From contig DCMZ01000003.1 in the NCBI GenBank assembly GCA_002321895.1, positions 287,868-336,264 of the forward strand: a stretch of DNA of 48,397 nucleotides, written 5' to 3'. The translations under genes and the position numbers were made by a program. Position 1 is the stretch's first letter. Every line of letters starts with the position of its first letter. The DNA comes from Bdellovibrionaceae bacterium UBA1609 (GTDB taxonomy: Bacteria; Bdellovibrionota; Bdellovibrionia; Bdellovibrionales; UBA1609). Of the stretch, positions 17,244 to 25,373 are shown piece after piece. The notes under the pieces were generated by a model. That model was not told the DNA's origin. It ran no database searches and saw only the letters and a program-made list of their open reading frames with translations.

Positions 17244-17633
17244 ATGCAGGCGAGTGTCATCAGCATCAGTCGGAAAGGTGTGCTGACTTTAGGGGAAGTC
17301 CAGCAAATCTTACCGATCATTAAAAAGATTACGACTCAAATAAAAGACGATGTCGATCGCTTAATGCAGGCGTTGGAGGGTTCCGTAGAAAACCCCGTTA
17401 AAACCGCTGACATTGAATCTAAAATAAATTTTAAATTAGACGAATGGAACTCTAAGATCACACGCTTAGGTGGCATTACCAAAGGGCTTTGGTTAGTGGA
17501 TTTTGATAGCGGTGATGGATTCTACTGTTGGAAACATCCTGAACCCGATATCATGTTTTGGCACGCCTACAACGAAGGCTTTAAAGGCCGTGTTCCAATT
17601 AGACATAAGATACAAGTGGATCATAACTATTAA
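17244..17633 (+). CDS. DUF2203 family protein
   Basis: A 129-residue cytosolic protein. The LTLGEVQQILPIIKKI start and C-terminal GLWLVDF, FYCWKHPEPDIMFWH and GFKGRVPI segments match the DUF2203 pattern. No function is established for the family that I know of. A G-rich run (17234-17240) 3 bases before the ATG serves as the ribosome site. An overlapping open frame at 17090-17323 in another register has no such support. Confidence 0.8.
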   Translation: MQASVISISRKGVLTLGEVQQILPIIKKITTQIKDDVDRLMQALEGSVENPVKTADIESKINFKLDEWNSKITRLGGITKGLWLVDFDSGDGFYCWKHPEPDIMFWHAYNEGFKGRVPIRHKIQVDHNY

Positions 17634-17714
17634 AAGGCCTCAAATTGCGTCAAAAGGTAGCCAAAAGGAACTTTTCCCTTTAAATTCTTGCCCCTATAAA
17701 ACAAAGGCAAAGAA

Positions 17715-19352
17715 ATGAAGGTGAGTCTCGCACAAATCAACTCCTGTCTTGGGCAATTTTCCTACAACGCTGATAGGATGGTTCGATATGCCCAAAAAGC
17801 AAAAAATAATGGTAGTGATTTGGTTATTTTCCCCGAGTGTAGCTTGACCGGATATCATCCGGTGGATCTTTTAGAAAGAGACTCGGTCGTAGAGGCTCAA
17901 CTTAAAGAATTAGAACGGCTCGCCAAAAGGTTACCCAAAGATATTGGCGTATTTGTTGGTGCAATTACCAGAAATGAAAAGCCTGGAAAGAACTATTTCA
18001 ATTCCGCTGTCTTTATCTATCGAAATAAAATACAAAAAATTTTTCATAAAGAGCTTCTTCCGACATACGATGTTTTTGATGAAGCCCGACATATTACTCC
18101 GGGTGAAACCTCTAAAAATATTTTTAGATTTAAAGGTTTCCGCATCTTAACTTGTATTTGTGAAGACATTTGGGCCTGGACATTGCCTGGAGAATCTGAA
18201 AAACAGCGTTACCACACAAACCCTATTAAAAAGATCAAAGATAAAAACATTGATCTTATTGTGAACTTGTCTGCATCCCCATTTCATACAAAAAAATGGA
18301 ATCAGAGAAAATTTGTAACCGAAAAATGCGCTTCCCACCTAAGAGCGCCAATGATTTATGTAAATATGGTGGGAGCACAAGACGAGCTTATTTATGATGG
18401 TGGGAGCTTTGCTATCGATAAAAAAGGTCGCCGGGTGGCACAGGCTAGCCGATACAAAGAAGATTTAGTTAGCTTTGAAATCGAGCCTAAAACAAAAAAG
18501 GTGAAGTCCGGTCAAAAACGCATCATTCGAGTCAACCGCACTAGTGATATTTACAATGCATTGGTTTTGGGAGTACGAGATTTCGTAAACAAAGTCGGAT
18601 TTCAAAGGGTTCACTTAGGGTTAAGTGGAGGAATTGATTCGGCTGTGGTTGCAGCGATTGCCGCGGATGCGATTGGTAGCGAAAAGCTGACATGTATCGC
18701 TTTACCTTCAAAATTTAACAGCCCAAAATCATTATCCTCTGCCAAAACTTTAGCTAAAAATTTAAATTGTGAGTTTATAGAAATGCCAATCCAAGAGCTC
18801 TACGAGTGTGAAACAAAGCTTGTAGATCAAACTTTCGGTAAACAAAAGTTCAGCATCGTGCACGAAAATTTACAGGCTCGAACCCGTGGCATGTTACTTA
18901 TGACTTACTCTAATTTAAATCATAGCCTTTTGATTAACACATCTAATAAGAGTGAGCTCGCTATGGGTTATTCCACCTTGTACGGAGATCAATGTGGAGG
19001 TCTTTGCCCTATAGGAGACCTTTTGAAAACGGAAGTGGTAAAGCTCGCTGAATATATTAATCGAAATGAAGAGATCATTCCTCGCTTTATCATCGACCGC
19101 CCACCCAGTGCCGAATTAAGAAAAAATCAAAAGGATGAAGACTCGTTACCTAAATACGATGTTCTAGACAAAGCCGTTACCAATCTGGTGATTAAAACAA
19201 AAAAACCTAAAGGTGAGTTAGAACGCAGGGTACTAAAATCAATGATGCAAAGTGAATTTAAGCGGTGGCAGGCTCCTCCGATTTTAAAGGTCTCCGACCA
19301 TGCTTTTGGAAGAGGGCGTAGATTACCTGTGGCTCATAAAGCCTTTTATTAA
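17715..19352 (+). CDS. nadE: Glutamine-hydrolysing NAD+ synthetase
   Basis: A 545-residue two-domain enzyme that makes NAD+ from deamido-NAD+, ATP and glutamine. The N-terminal nitrilase/glutaminase domain (1-270) has the Glu41-Lys112-Cys149 triad in IFPECSLTGY, FHKELLPTY and CICEDIW. The C-terminal synthetase has the PP-loop SGGIDS near residue 305 and the conserved STLYGDQCGGLCPIGDLLKT segment. Length is normal for the glutamine-dependent type, so no separate ammonia channel partner is needed. It follows the DUF2203 gene by 81 bases. Confidence 0.96.
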   Translation: MKVSLAQINSCLGQFSYNADRMVRYAQKAKNNGSDLVIFPECSLTGYHPVDLLERDSVVEAQLKELERLAKRLPKDIGVFVGAITRNEKPGKNYFNSAVFIYRNKIQKIFHKELLPTYDVFDEARHITPGETSKNIFRFKGFRILTCICEDIWAWTLPGESEKQRYHTNPIKKIKDKNIDLIVNLSASPFHTKKWNQRKFVTEKCASHLRAPMIYVNMVGAQDELIYDGGSFAIDKKGRRVAQASRYKEDLVSFEIEPKTKKVKSGQKRIIRVNRTSDIYNALVLGVRDFVNKVGFQRVHLGLSGGIDSAVVAAIAADAIGSEKLTCIALPSKFNSPKSLSSAKTLAKNLNCEFIEMPIQELYECETKLVDQTFGKQKFSIVHENLQARTRGMLLMTYSNLNHSLLINTSNKSELAMGYSTLYGDQCGGLCPIGDLLKTEVVKLAEYINRNEEIIPRFIIDRPPSAELRKNQKDEDSLPKYDVLDKAVTNLVIKTKKPKGELERRVLKSMMQSEFKRWQAPPILKVSDHAFGRGRRLPVAHKAFY

Positions 19353-19425
19353 CTGCGATTTGTTTTAGTAACTTGGCTTGAACACACTTTTAAGTCATAC
19401 CACAACGTAAAAAGGGACTTGGTTC

Positions 19426-20448
19426 CTAACTGGCATCCATACCTTTCATAATGCTGTTGGCTTGCATGAAGAAAAATACCAAGATGGCGATTAGTATTAC
19501 TATAATAATAAGATAGCGGAAGTAGGCACCCAATCCAATTTCGTCATCAATCTCCATGCTTTCTTTTTCTTTAAACTTTTTTCTGACAGCGATGCGTCCA
19601 CCGCTCTTTTTATTCCCATTGCCCACATCTTTTTTAACACGACTCGCTCCAGAAGCGATAAAACGATCTTCTTCATCTTCGTTTCCGTAGGAAAATCCGC
19701 CAAAACCTCGTGCTCTTCTTCTCTTCACACGAATTCTTTGGGGGCCCGCCTCATAAGTGGATCCATAGTCTGTAGTTCCAAATTCAGCCGGGCCGGCCCG
19801 TTTTTCTTTTTTACTTTCGCCGCCTTCACCGTCGCCACCACCTAATTTAAATCTTCGCGCGCCACCCTCTAATGGGTTTCCTCGAGATCCTGCTCCACCA
19901 CCATTAATGCGCCCATAAGTTCCATTCGCACCAGTTCCATTAGTCACAGTCTCTTGTGAATCGCTGACTTCTGACCCATCGGAAGTTCCGTCTCCACCGC
20001 CACCAACGGTAGTTCCTCCCCCACCATTGCCGCTGCCATTACCATTACCGTTTCCGTTACCGTTTCCATTGCCGTTACCGCCGCCATTGCCACCACCAGT
20101 TCCACCGCCGCCATTGCCGCCCGTGTAGCCGGCAGAATTACTTCCACTGGCTAAATCAAATGTCCCCGTAGAACAACCATTCGTACTTTGACTGGCACCC
20201 TGTTGTGGTAATTGTCCTGTGGAAAGCAAGCACCCGATATAGGAATTGGGGCCTCCAAAATAACCTGATCCATACTGAGCAAAAGCGGTGTTGAACCGCC
20301 AGATAGCGGTTCCAAATATCGCAAATACAATAACCATTAAAAGTATAAGTTCTAAGGCGGACTGCCCCCGGTTTCCATTGAGAATGGAAAAGGCTGGGTT
20401 TTTTCCAGAGGGATTACAATTTTTAGTATCTATATTATAATTATCCAT
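19426..20448 (-). CDS. Large Gly/Asn-rich pseudopilin-like protein with two membrane segments
   Basis: A 340-residue protein with a class III prepilin-type start: a short basic/polar leader, then NRG|QSALELILLMVIVF, with Gly at -1 and Glu at +5, as in Flp and TadE pseudopilins. The middle (about 105-170) is low complexity, almost only Gly, Asn, Ser and Thr (GN repeats), followed by a highly charged region (190-300). A second hydrophobic segment (about 312-332, YLIIIVILIAILVFFF) is near the C-terminus. I recognise no family. Its start is 26 bases from the divergent TPR gene, so the two likely share a regulatory region beside the Tad operon. Confidence 0.8.
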   Translation of the reverse strand: MDNYNIDTKNCNPSGKNPAFSILNGNRGQSALELILLMVIVFAIFGTAIWRFNTAFAQYGSGYFGGPNSYIGCLLSTGQLPQQGASQSTNGCSTGTFDLASGSNSAGYTGGNGGGGTGGGNGGGNGNGNGNGNGNGNGSGNGGGGTTVGGGGDGTSDGSEVSDSQETVTNGTGANGTYGRINGGGAGSRGNPLEGGARRFKLGGGDGEGGESKKEKRAGPAEFGTTDYGSTYEAGPQRIRVKRRRARGFGGFSYGNEDEEDRFIASGASRVKKDVGNGNKKSGGRIAVRKKFKEKESMEIDDEIGLGAYFRYLIIIVILIAILVFFFMQANSIMKGMDAS

Positions 20449-20474
20449 AAAACAGTCGAGGTAGTGCTCAAAAG

Positions 20475-21659
20475 ATGTATCGGCAGAAATGGTGTCTCAC
20501 AATAGGATTTTTTTCGATCTTAGCCTTGATTTTTCAAGCTGGGGTTGGATTTGCTCAAGAAGCTACCAATTCCTCCAAGGTCGACCCAGCTTTGGGTGAA
20601 AAACAAACCTATAGACCCCTCTCGCCTTTCGTCCCACCGAAACTGCCTCCCATAAAGAAAATCAGTAGTTTAGATCCCAAAAAACGTGAGTTGATTCTTA
20701 AGCTTAAAGCCGCTCATGATAAAAAACCGGAAGACACTCGAATCATTAAACTACTGGGCCAACGCCTGTATAGTTTTGGACTCTATGAGTCCTGTAAAAA
20801 TACACTTCTCCCTTATCTGGATGAACTTGATAAAAAATCCAAACTTATTTTGGTGAGATGCCTAGAAAAGCGCTTGGACTATCGCAATAAGGTTAAGGTC
20901 ATCGAAAACATGTTGATTTATGATTCTAAAAATTATCAGCTGTATACACGAGTTGGGGATGCCTACTATGAATTGCGGGAAGCCGACAAGGCCATAAACA
21001 ATTATCGCCAAGCCATTAGTATTAATCCAAAATTCGTAGCTCCCTATAAACGACTCCTTGATCTTTTTAAAGAAACAGAAAACACCTATGAACAGCGCCA
21101 GCTCCTCCTCGAAATGATTAAAGAGCTCGGAGAACAACCCGTCTACCTCACCGAACAATGTCGGTTATTTTCATTAGAAGCCTTTTTTGATCAAACTATT
21201 AATGTGTGTCTTAAAGCCGTCAGATCGAATCCTAAAATAGCGGACAATCATGTCCGTTTAGGTGTGGCCTATAAAGAATCGGGAGACACCGATAAAGGAC
21301 TTAAGGTTCTCACTCGAGCGGCACGCTCTTTTAAAAAGTCTGAATTCGCTCAATGGGCCCTTGGGCAATACTATTACGACAAGGAAAGCTATCCCATTGC
21401 CTTTAGGTATTTTCGACAGGCCGTTGCCGCAAAAGAGGATTCGCATAGATCTCGACTGGGCTTGGCCCAAAGCGCTTTCGAAATTGGACGTTACGATTTA
21501 TCTTTAGAAAATTTTAAAAAAGCCTGTCAGTACGACAACAAAGAAACCATTGTCGCTTTTCGAGGGGCTGCCAGTCGTCTACGCCAAGATAAAAACTATA
21601 ATTGGATTAAGAAATTTGATTCGGAATCGAGGAAATGTCGAATCGCGAAAGCCTTTTAA
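20475..21659 (+). CDS. Exported TPR protein, possible TadD-like pilus assembly factor
   Basis: A 394-residue protein with a signal peptide (cleavage near FAQ28), a Pro-rich segment, then seven or more TPR units, clearest around YTRVGDAYYELREADKAINN and NHVRLGVAYKESGDTDKGLK. Tad loci usually carry a TPR protein (TadD) needed for secretin assembly, and this gene is 1.3 kb from the Flp pilin and divergent from a pseudopilin, so a pilus role is plausible. TadD is normally a lipoprotein and this protein has no lipobox, so the assignment stays tentative. Confidence 0.75.
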   Translation: MYRQKWCLTIGFFSILALIFQAGVGFAQEATNSSKVDPALGEKQTYRPLSPFVPPKLPPIKKISSLDPKKRELILKLKAAHDKKPEDTRIIKLLGQRLYSFGLYESCKNTLLPYLDELDKKSKLILVRCLEKRLDYRNKVKVIENMLIYDSKNYQLYTRVGDAYYELREADKAINNYRQAISINPKFVAPYKRLLDLFKETENTYEQRQLLLEMIKELGEQPVYLTEQCRLFSLEAFFDQTINVCLKAVRSNPKIADNHVRLGVAYKESGDTDKGLKVLTRAARSFKKSEFAQWALGQYYYDKESYPIAFRYFRQAVAAKEDSHRSRLGLAQSAFEIGRYDLSLENFKKACQYDNKETIVAFRGAASRLRQDKNYNWIKKFDSESRKCRIAKAF

Positions 21660-21660
21660 G

Positions 21661-22419
21661 CTAGGTCTGTAGACTTTCAAAAACTTGTTTTAGAAAATTT
21701 AAGCCCCGTACTCCAAACCAACTCATTTTTTCTCCGTCTACAAGACCAATTGCCCCACTTTTGCCTTTGAACTGGCTTACATGCTTGGCAAAGGGATAAG
21801 GTTCTGAAGACAGTAATATTAAATGATCTTCCTTAAATATATCTTCCTCATTCACCTCTGGGTATAAAACGCCCCCTTTTGAGTCTGGTACTTTTAATCC
21901 TAATGTATGTAATACGGAGCCTATATAAGTACTACTCCTCACCTCCATATACGGATCTTTCCAAATCAGATAATGTACTCTTTTAGGTGCAAACGAAGGC
22001 GTGGGTGGTGGATTCACCCAGCGTAGGAGGGCTAGGGTGTTCTCACTATATTCAAGCCTCTCTCTTTGTGAAAAATTGAGATACTCTTTTCCCCAGCCTT
22101 CGAGTCGATCATTATTTAAAAATTTACCTAGAGAGATAAGACTTTTTCCGCAGGCGTTTAAATCATGAATGGAGCTGGCCCACTTAGGATAAGGACAGTT
22201 ATCGAAATCTTCTTTATTATTTTCTTCCTGATCAAAGATAACTAGATCGGGATTCAGCTCCCCAATCTTCTCCCAATTGGGATTCTTCGTTCCTCCCACT
22301 CGGACTAGGGATTCCACTTTAGATTTTGGATGAATACAAAAACGCGTGCATCCAACGACAATTTCTCCTGCCTCAATAAGGGTTTCCGTCCAAGAGGGGA
22401 CTAGGCTCACTATTCGCAA
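21661..22419 (-). CDS. BtuF-like helical-backbone metal receptor domain protein, no signal peptide
   Basis: A 252-residue protein that begins directly with the binding-fold sequence MRIVSLVPSWTETLIEAG, continues VVGCTRFCIHP, and has NPDLVIFDQEEN, resembling cobalamin/siderophore-binding proteins (BtuF/FhuD fold). It has no signal peptide or lipobox, so it is expected in the cytoplasm, as in a known family of solitary BtuF-like proteins. Its start overlaps the DUF5522 gene end by 10 bases. Ligand unknown. It stops one base after the convergent TPR gene. Confidence 0.8.
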   Translation of the reverse strand: MRIVSLVPSWTETLIEAGEIVVGCTRFCIHPKSKVESLVRVGGTKNPNWEKIGELNPDLVIFDQEENNKEDFDNCPYPKWASSIHDLNACGKSLISLGKFLNNDRLEGWGKEYLNFSQRERLEYSENTLALLRWVNPPPTPSFAPKRVHYLIWKDPYMEVRSSTYIGSVLHTLGLKVPDSKGGVLYPEVNEEDIFKEDHLILLSSEPYPFAKHVSQFKGKSGAIGLVDGEKMSWFGVRGLNFLKQVFESLQT

Positions 22420-22595
22420 GATTCACCCTCCTGACTTTGCCTCTTTTTATCAAACCCATAAGGGCAATGCCGGCATCCAGATTCACAACAATAGCCCCGC
22501 TTGAGATGATAGGCTTCAGTAAAAACCCAAACGCCATCTTCGATATAGTAGTCTTTACCCTCTTTAAGAGGACGTTTTTGAGGTTCATCTTCCAT
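22410..22595 (-). CDS. DUF5522 family small Cys-rich protein
   Basis: A 61-residue protein with DYYIEDGVWVFTEAYHLKRGYCCESGCRHCPYGF, whose Cys-Cys...Cys-x2-Cys pattern suggests metal binding and matches the DUF5522 pattern. It overlaps the BtuF-like gene by 10 bases, so the two are translationally coupled. A longer open frame on the same strand in another register (to 22747) has implausible composition and is rejected. Confidence 0.75.
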   Translation of the reverse strand: MEDEPQKRPLKEGKDYYIEDGVWVFTEAYHLKRGYCCESGCRHCPYGFDKKRQSQEGESCE

Positions 22596-23008
22596 AAGAG
22601 GGACCTACCATGGAGCCAAAAGACAGACAAGCTCCCATAAAAAATATAGAATCCATCATCAAATGGATCAAAACAAATCACTTCAGACGTACCAAAACAA
22701 TCCATTAAAAAACTGAATTGTTGCCACAGTGTGATTGAAATTCTCATTCTGATACGAAATTTTAGAAACTGACTGAACGCATGAAAAGCCCTTATACAAT
22801 CTGTACAAATCTTAATGACTCAATTTGAGACACACCTCTCTTTTTTGTCTAAAAGTTATGGGTTTTTGATAAAATATTTGTAGAGGCAGAGGGAATTTTA
22901 AGGAAATCCGTCATTTAGCACCGAGAAATTACATTCAGAATATAAAAGAGACTCTTAAAATGACCGATAAAATTAATGAAAGAAAAAGTATTTCCAGGGG
23001 GAAGTAAA
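22596..23008. other. Upstream region of the Tad pilus operon
   Basis: This 413-bp region has no convincing gene. It separates the leftward DUF5522 gene from the rightward Flp pilin and is AT-rich near the pilin. The only element I can point to is a sigma70-like promoter at 22845-22873; the roughly 135-nt leader between it and the pilin start could hold post-transcriptional control, but I see no clear structure. Confidence 0.5.
22845..22873 (+). promoter_or_regulatory. Putative sigma70-type promoter for the Tad operon
   Basis: TTGTCT (22845-22850) and GATAAA (22868-22873) are 17 bases apart; each matches consensus at 4 of 6 positions. The position fits a promoter for the pilin gene, with a long untranslated leader. 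Confidence 0.4.
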
Positions 23009-23209
23009 ATGAAAGCAAAGTTAAACATCATGAAAAAGAAGTTTGCTGAGATCCTAAAAGATGAATCAGCTCAGGGTGCTACAGAATATATTTTACTCAT
23101 AGTAGTTATTTTAGGAATCATGTCTTTCTTTGGGCCTGAAATAAAAGGCATGGTTTCAGATAAGATGGGTGATGTGAAGGCTCAGTTTCAAGGCTTTACT
23201 AACCAATAA
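23009..23209 (+). CDS. flp: Flp-type major pilin
   Basis: A 66-residue prepilin. After a basic leader (MKAKLNIMKKKFAEILKDESA) comes QGATEYILLIVVILGIMSFF, the Flp hydrophobic helix with Glu-Tyr at +5/+6 if cleavage follows Ala. The residue at -1 is then Ala, where Gly is usual. The ATG at 23009 is chosen because GGGGGAAG lies just upstream; an in-frame ATG at 22976 lacks this. Flp pilins polymerise into the adhesive Tad pilus fibre. It is the first gene of the operon, as is usual. Confidence 0.9.
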   Translation: MKAKLNIMKKKFAEILKDESAQGATEYILLIVVILGIMSFFGPEIKGMVSDKMGDVKAQFQGFTNQ

Positions 23210-23251
23210 TCTGAAACTCAACATAGCGACTTTTAGACCGAGGTTTGAATC

Positions 23252-23446
23252 ATGATGACAACCGAAGTTGTTATACTATTAACCGTTTACACCACGATCC
23301 TCATGGGCGTGGTGATTCTCGGCCCACAAAGTACCTTTGACGAGGCCGGGCCGTTCTTAGGTTCACTCATCGAAAGAGATGTTGCGACTGGACGCAACTT
23401 TGGTCAAAACGGGGTCTTCCCAGTGCAATGGGTGGAGCCCAACTAG
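23252..23446 (+). CDS. Small membrane protein between pilin and prepilin peptidase
   Basis: A 64-residue protein with one N-terminal hydrophobic helix (MMTTEVVILLTVYTTILMGVVILG) and a polar tail ending QWVEPN. A GAGG ribosome site lies 8 bases before the ATG. The start has Glu at position 5 and no leader, so it looks like an already-mature pilin N-terminus. I recognise no family. It lies in the pilus operon in line with its neighbours, which argues that it is real. Confidence 0.6.
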   Translation: MMTTEVVILLTVYTTILMGVVILGPQSTFDEAGPFLGSLIERDVATGRNFGQNGVFPVQWVEPN

Positions 23447-23478
23447 TTGGGGTCGGCGTACAAGATGGGGGGATCTAC

Positions 23479-23988
23479 ATGGGAGTAGTTCTACTTGCAT
23501 TCGCATTGATTAGTATAGGTATTTATACTGATCTCAGATATAGGAAAGTTCCAAATAAACTTTCCCTCTCTCTATTTGTACTTTCCTTTATTGCAAAAAT
23601 AGTCATTTTTGGCCAAGCCGGTCTGATTGAAGGCCTAATTGGAACGGGAGCGGTTATCGGACTCATGCTCCCACTTGTTTTAGCCCGGGCCTTAGGCGCT
23701 GGTGATATGAAACTTATGCTTTCCTTTGGTATGCTGACGAACTGGTCTGTGGTTTTTTGGACTCTGATCTATTCTATTATTTGGGGGGCTGTACTCGGCC
23801 TCATGAAGGCACTTTTAAACAAACAAGGCTCACAGTTAATGAACGGAATGTGGAGTATTGTTGTAAATAAAGGTAAAGCCGAAACCAATGATATGACAAA
23901 AATCCCCTACACTGTGGCTCTTTTATTTGGTTTTGCCACTTTTGTGGCCTTAAAGGGAACCAACTTAGCGCTGGGAGTCGGTCTATGA
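23479..23988 (+). CDS. cpaA: Prepilin peptidase, CpaA/TadV family
   Basis: About 169 residues, a short membrane aspartic protease with catalytic Asp motifs IYTDLRYRKVPN and ARALGAGDMKL, and six hydrophobic segments. It cleaves the leader of Flp and TadE-like pseudopilins at the inner membrane. The ATG at 23479 is preferred because a G-rich ribosome site precedes it; the upstream ATG at 23428 overlaps the previous gene. It overlaps the next gene by 4 bases. Confidence 0.9.
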   Translation: MGVVLLAFALISIGIYTDLRYRKVPNKLSLSLFVLSFIAKIVIFGQAGLIEGLIGTGAVIGLMLPLVLARALGAGDMKLMLSFGMLTNWSVVFWTLIYSIIWGAVLGLMKALLNKQGSQLMNGMWSIVVNKGKAETNDMTKIPYTVALLFGFATFVALKGTNLALGVGL

Positions 23989-24245
23989 AAAGAACCCGAC
24001 ACAACTCAGGGCAAATGGTGGTCGAAGCCGTTTTATTAATTGTAGTTTTTCTGGGTATCACCCAAATGGTGTCTCAGTATTTTAAAGACAACCAACTCAT
24101 GCGCCAATTTGTCGAAGTGCCTTATACAAAGGTTAAACATATGGCGCAAAATGGAAATTGGTTTGCCGATCGCGATGAAAGTATTCGAAATCATCCAATG
24201 CATTTAAAACGACACGTGAGTTACGAAGGGGAACCCGTACAATGA
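23985..24245 (+). CDS. TadE-like pseudopilin, short
   Basis: An 86-residue protein with leader MKRTRHNSG and then QMVVEAVLLIVVFLGITQMV, giving Gly at -1 and Glu at +5, as required for CpaA processing. The remaining 50 residues are polar and basic. The gene overlaps its neighbours by 4 bases on both sides (ATGA junctions), a tightly coupled pseudopilin cassette. Confidence 0.8.
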   Translation: MKRTRHNSGQMVVEAVLLIVVFLGITQMVSQYFKDNQLMRQFVEVPYTKVKHMAQNGNWFADRDESIRNHPMHLKRHVSYEGEPVQ

Positions 24246-24874
24246 GCCCTCGTAAGATTTTACAAGACAATAAGGGCTTTCTAGCTATGGATTTTATCTT
24301 TGGGCTAGTACTTGTGGTGGGCATGATGGTGATCATGACGTTCTTTGCATTTACTCTAACCACCATAGAAGTGGCTCAGTACATTGTATTTTCAACAGCT
24401 CGAGTGGGTGCTGTGGCTCATGGTACCCCCAATGAGGCCGCCACTAAAGCTCAAGAGAAATTTCAAAACATAGCCTCTCAACCGGCGTTTGCTTATCTAA
24501 ATAATCCTAATATTTTCTCTTTTGATAGTTTGTTCACAGGACCAATTGCGGGTCAGGTCGGAGATGGTTTCGACGGCTATGGTAAACAAGAGGCCGGCGA
24601 ACCCTCTATGAACTGGGGTGCCACGGCTGTACTTACACCCATCTTACTTGATTTCAATCTTCCCTATTTTGGAGCTAGCACATCAAATTCTGGAAACCCA
24701 CAAGAGCTAGCCACCACCATCACATCGTTTTTAGGTCGGAGTCCTTCCCAAGGGGAATGCATTCGGTTCAATAACCAGGAAAACAGATGGGCTCAAGGGA
24801 TCCTTTCATTAGCTAATGAGTATTCCGCCGCACCCGTAGTTCGGTACTATAGGATGGAGGACAATGGCTGTTAA
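24242..24874 (+). CDS. TadE/TadF-like pseudopilin with Asp at +5
   Basis: A 210-residue protein with leader ending DNKG, then FLAMDFIFGLVLVVGMMVIM. The predicted cleavage after Gly puts Asp, not Glu, at +5; the codon is GAT. The long C-terminal domain has cysteines in GECIRF and at the last residue. It is probably a minor pilin that initiates or tips the fibre; the Asp change may alter processing or its place in the fibre. It overlaps the following gene by 11 bases. Confidence 0.78.
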   Translation: MSPRKILQDNKGFLAMDFIFGLVLVVGMMVIMTFFAFTLTTIEVAQYIVFSTARVGAVAHGTPNEAATKAQEKFQNIASQPAFAYLNNPNIFSFDSLFTGPIAGQVGDGFDGYGKQEAGEPSMNWGATAVLTPILLDFNLPYFGASTSNSGNPQELATTITSFLGRSPSQGECIRFNNQENRWAQGILSLANEYSAAPVVRYYRMEDNGC

Positions 24875-25361
24875 AAATAGACCTCTTAATAACAATAAAG
24901 GTATCGCTATTCTTGAGACGGTACCCATGCTTGTGATTTTCACCATGATGCTCAGCTACGGCGTGGGTATGTGGGGTGTGGTTCATACTGCCGTTCACAA
25001 CAGTATGGGGGCTCGCGCTTATGCTTTTAGTACATTTAACCAAAGAACCGACCTTACCGTTCTGAGAGACAATCTCAGTCAACCCGCTCAAAACCAGTTT
25101 ATGACCACTGGATTTAGGCTCCACAGTATTTACTCTGATGAAGACGATTTTAATTCGAATGCAAACCATGTAGCCACACGAAGGTCCATAACCATAACCG
25201 ACACACCGGTTTCATTGCAGACACAAAGTCCGCAACCACCACCAGCATCGTTTCATAATGAGAATGTTCATGAAATAGGTACAGAAAGCCGAGATAGAAG
25301 TAACCCCGTATGGGTGCAAACTTCCTATGGAATTTGCCTCCGAGCAGTTTGTGGGGATTAG
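24864..25361 (+). CDS. TadE-like pseudopilin
   Basis: A 165-residue protein with leader ending NNNKG, then IAILETVPMLVIFTMMLSYG, giving Gly at -1 and Glu at +5. The C-terminal domain is polar, with Cys near the end (YGICLRAVCGD), possibly a disulfide. Third of three consecutive pseudopilins after the peptidase. Confidence 0.8.
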   Translation: MAVKNRPLNNNKGIAILETVPMLVIFTMMLSYGVGMWGVVHTAVHNSMGARAYAFSTFNQRTDLTVLRDNLSQPAQNQFMTTGFRLHSIYSDEDDFNSNANHVATRRSITITDTPVSLQTQSPQPPPASFHNENVHEIGTESRDRSNPVWVQTSYGICLRAVCGD

Positions 25362-25373
25362 AGGAGAAACGAA

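Noticed and set aside
17090..17323. 77-residue open frame ahead of the DUF2203 gene
   Set aside because: It overlaps the DUF2203 start, has no ribosome site and an odd composition, and lacks any recognisable pattern.
20000..20130. Short tandem DNA repeats resembling an array
   Set aside because: They encode the Gly/Asn repeats of the pseudopilin in frame and have no spacers, so this is not a CRISPR.
22373..22747. 124-residue leftward frame over the DUF5522 gene
   Set aside because: It is another register of the DUF5522 and BtuF-like start region; only the DUF5522 frame matches a family.
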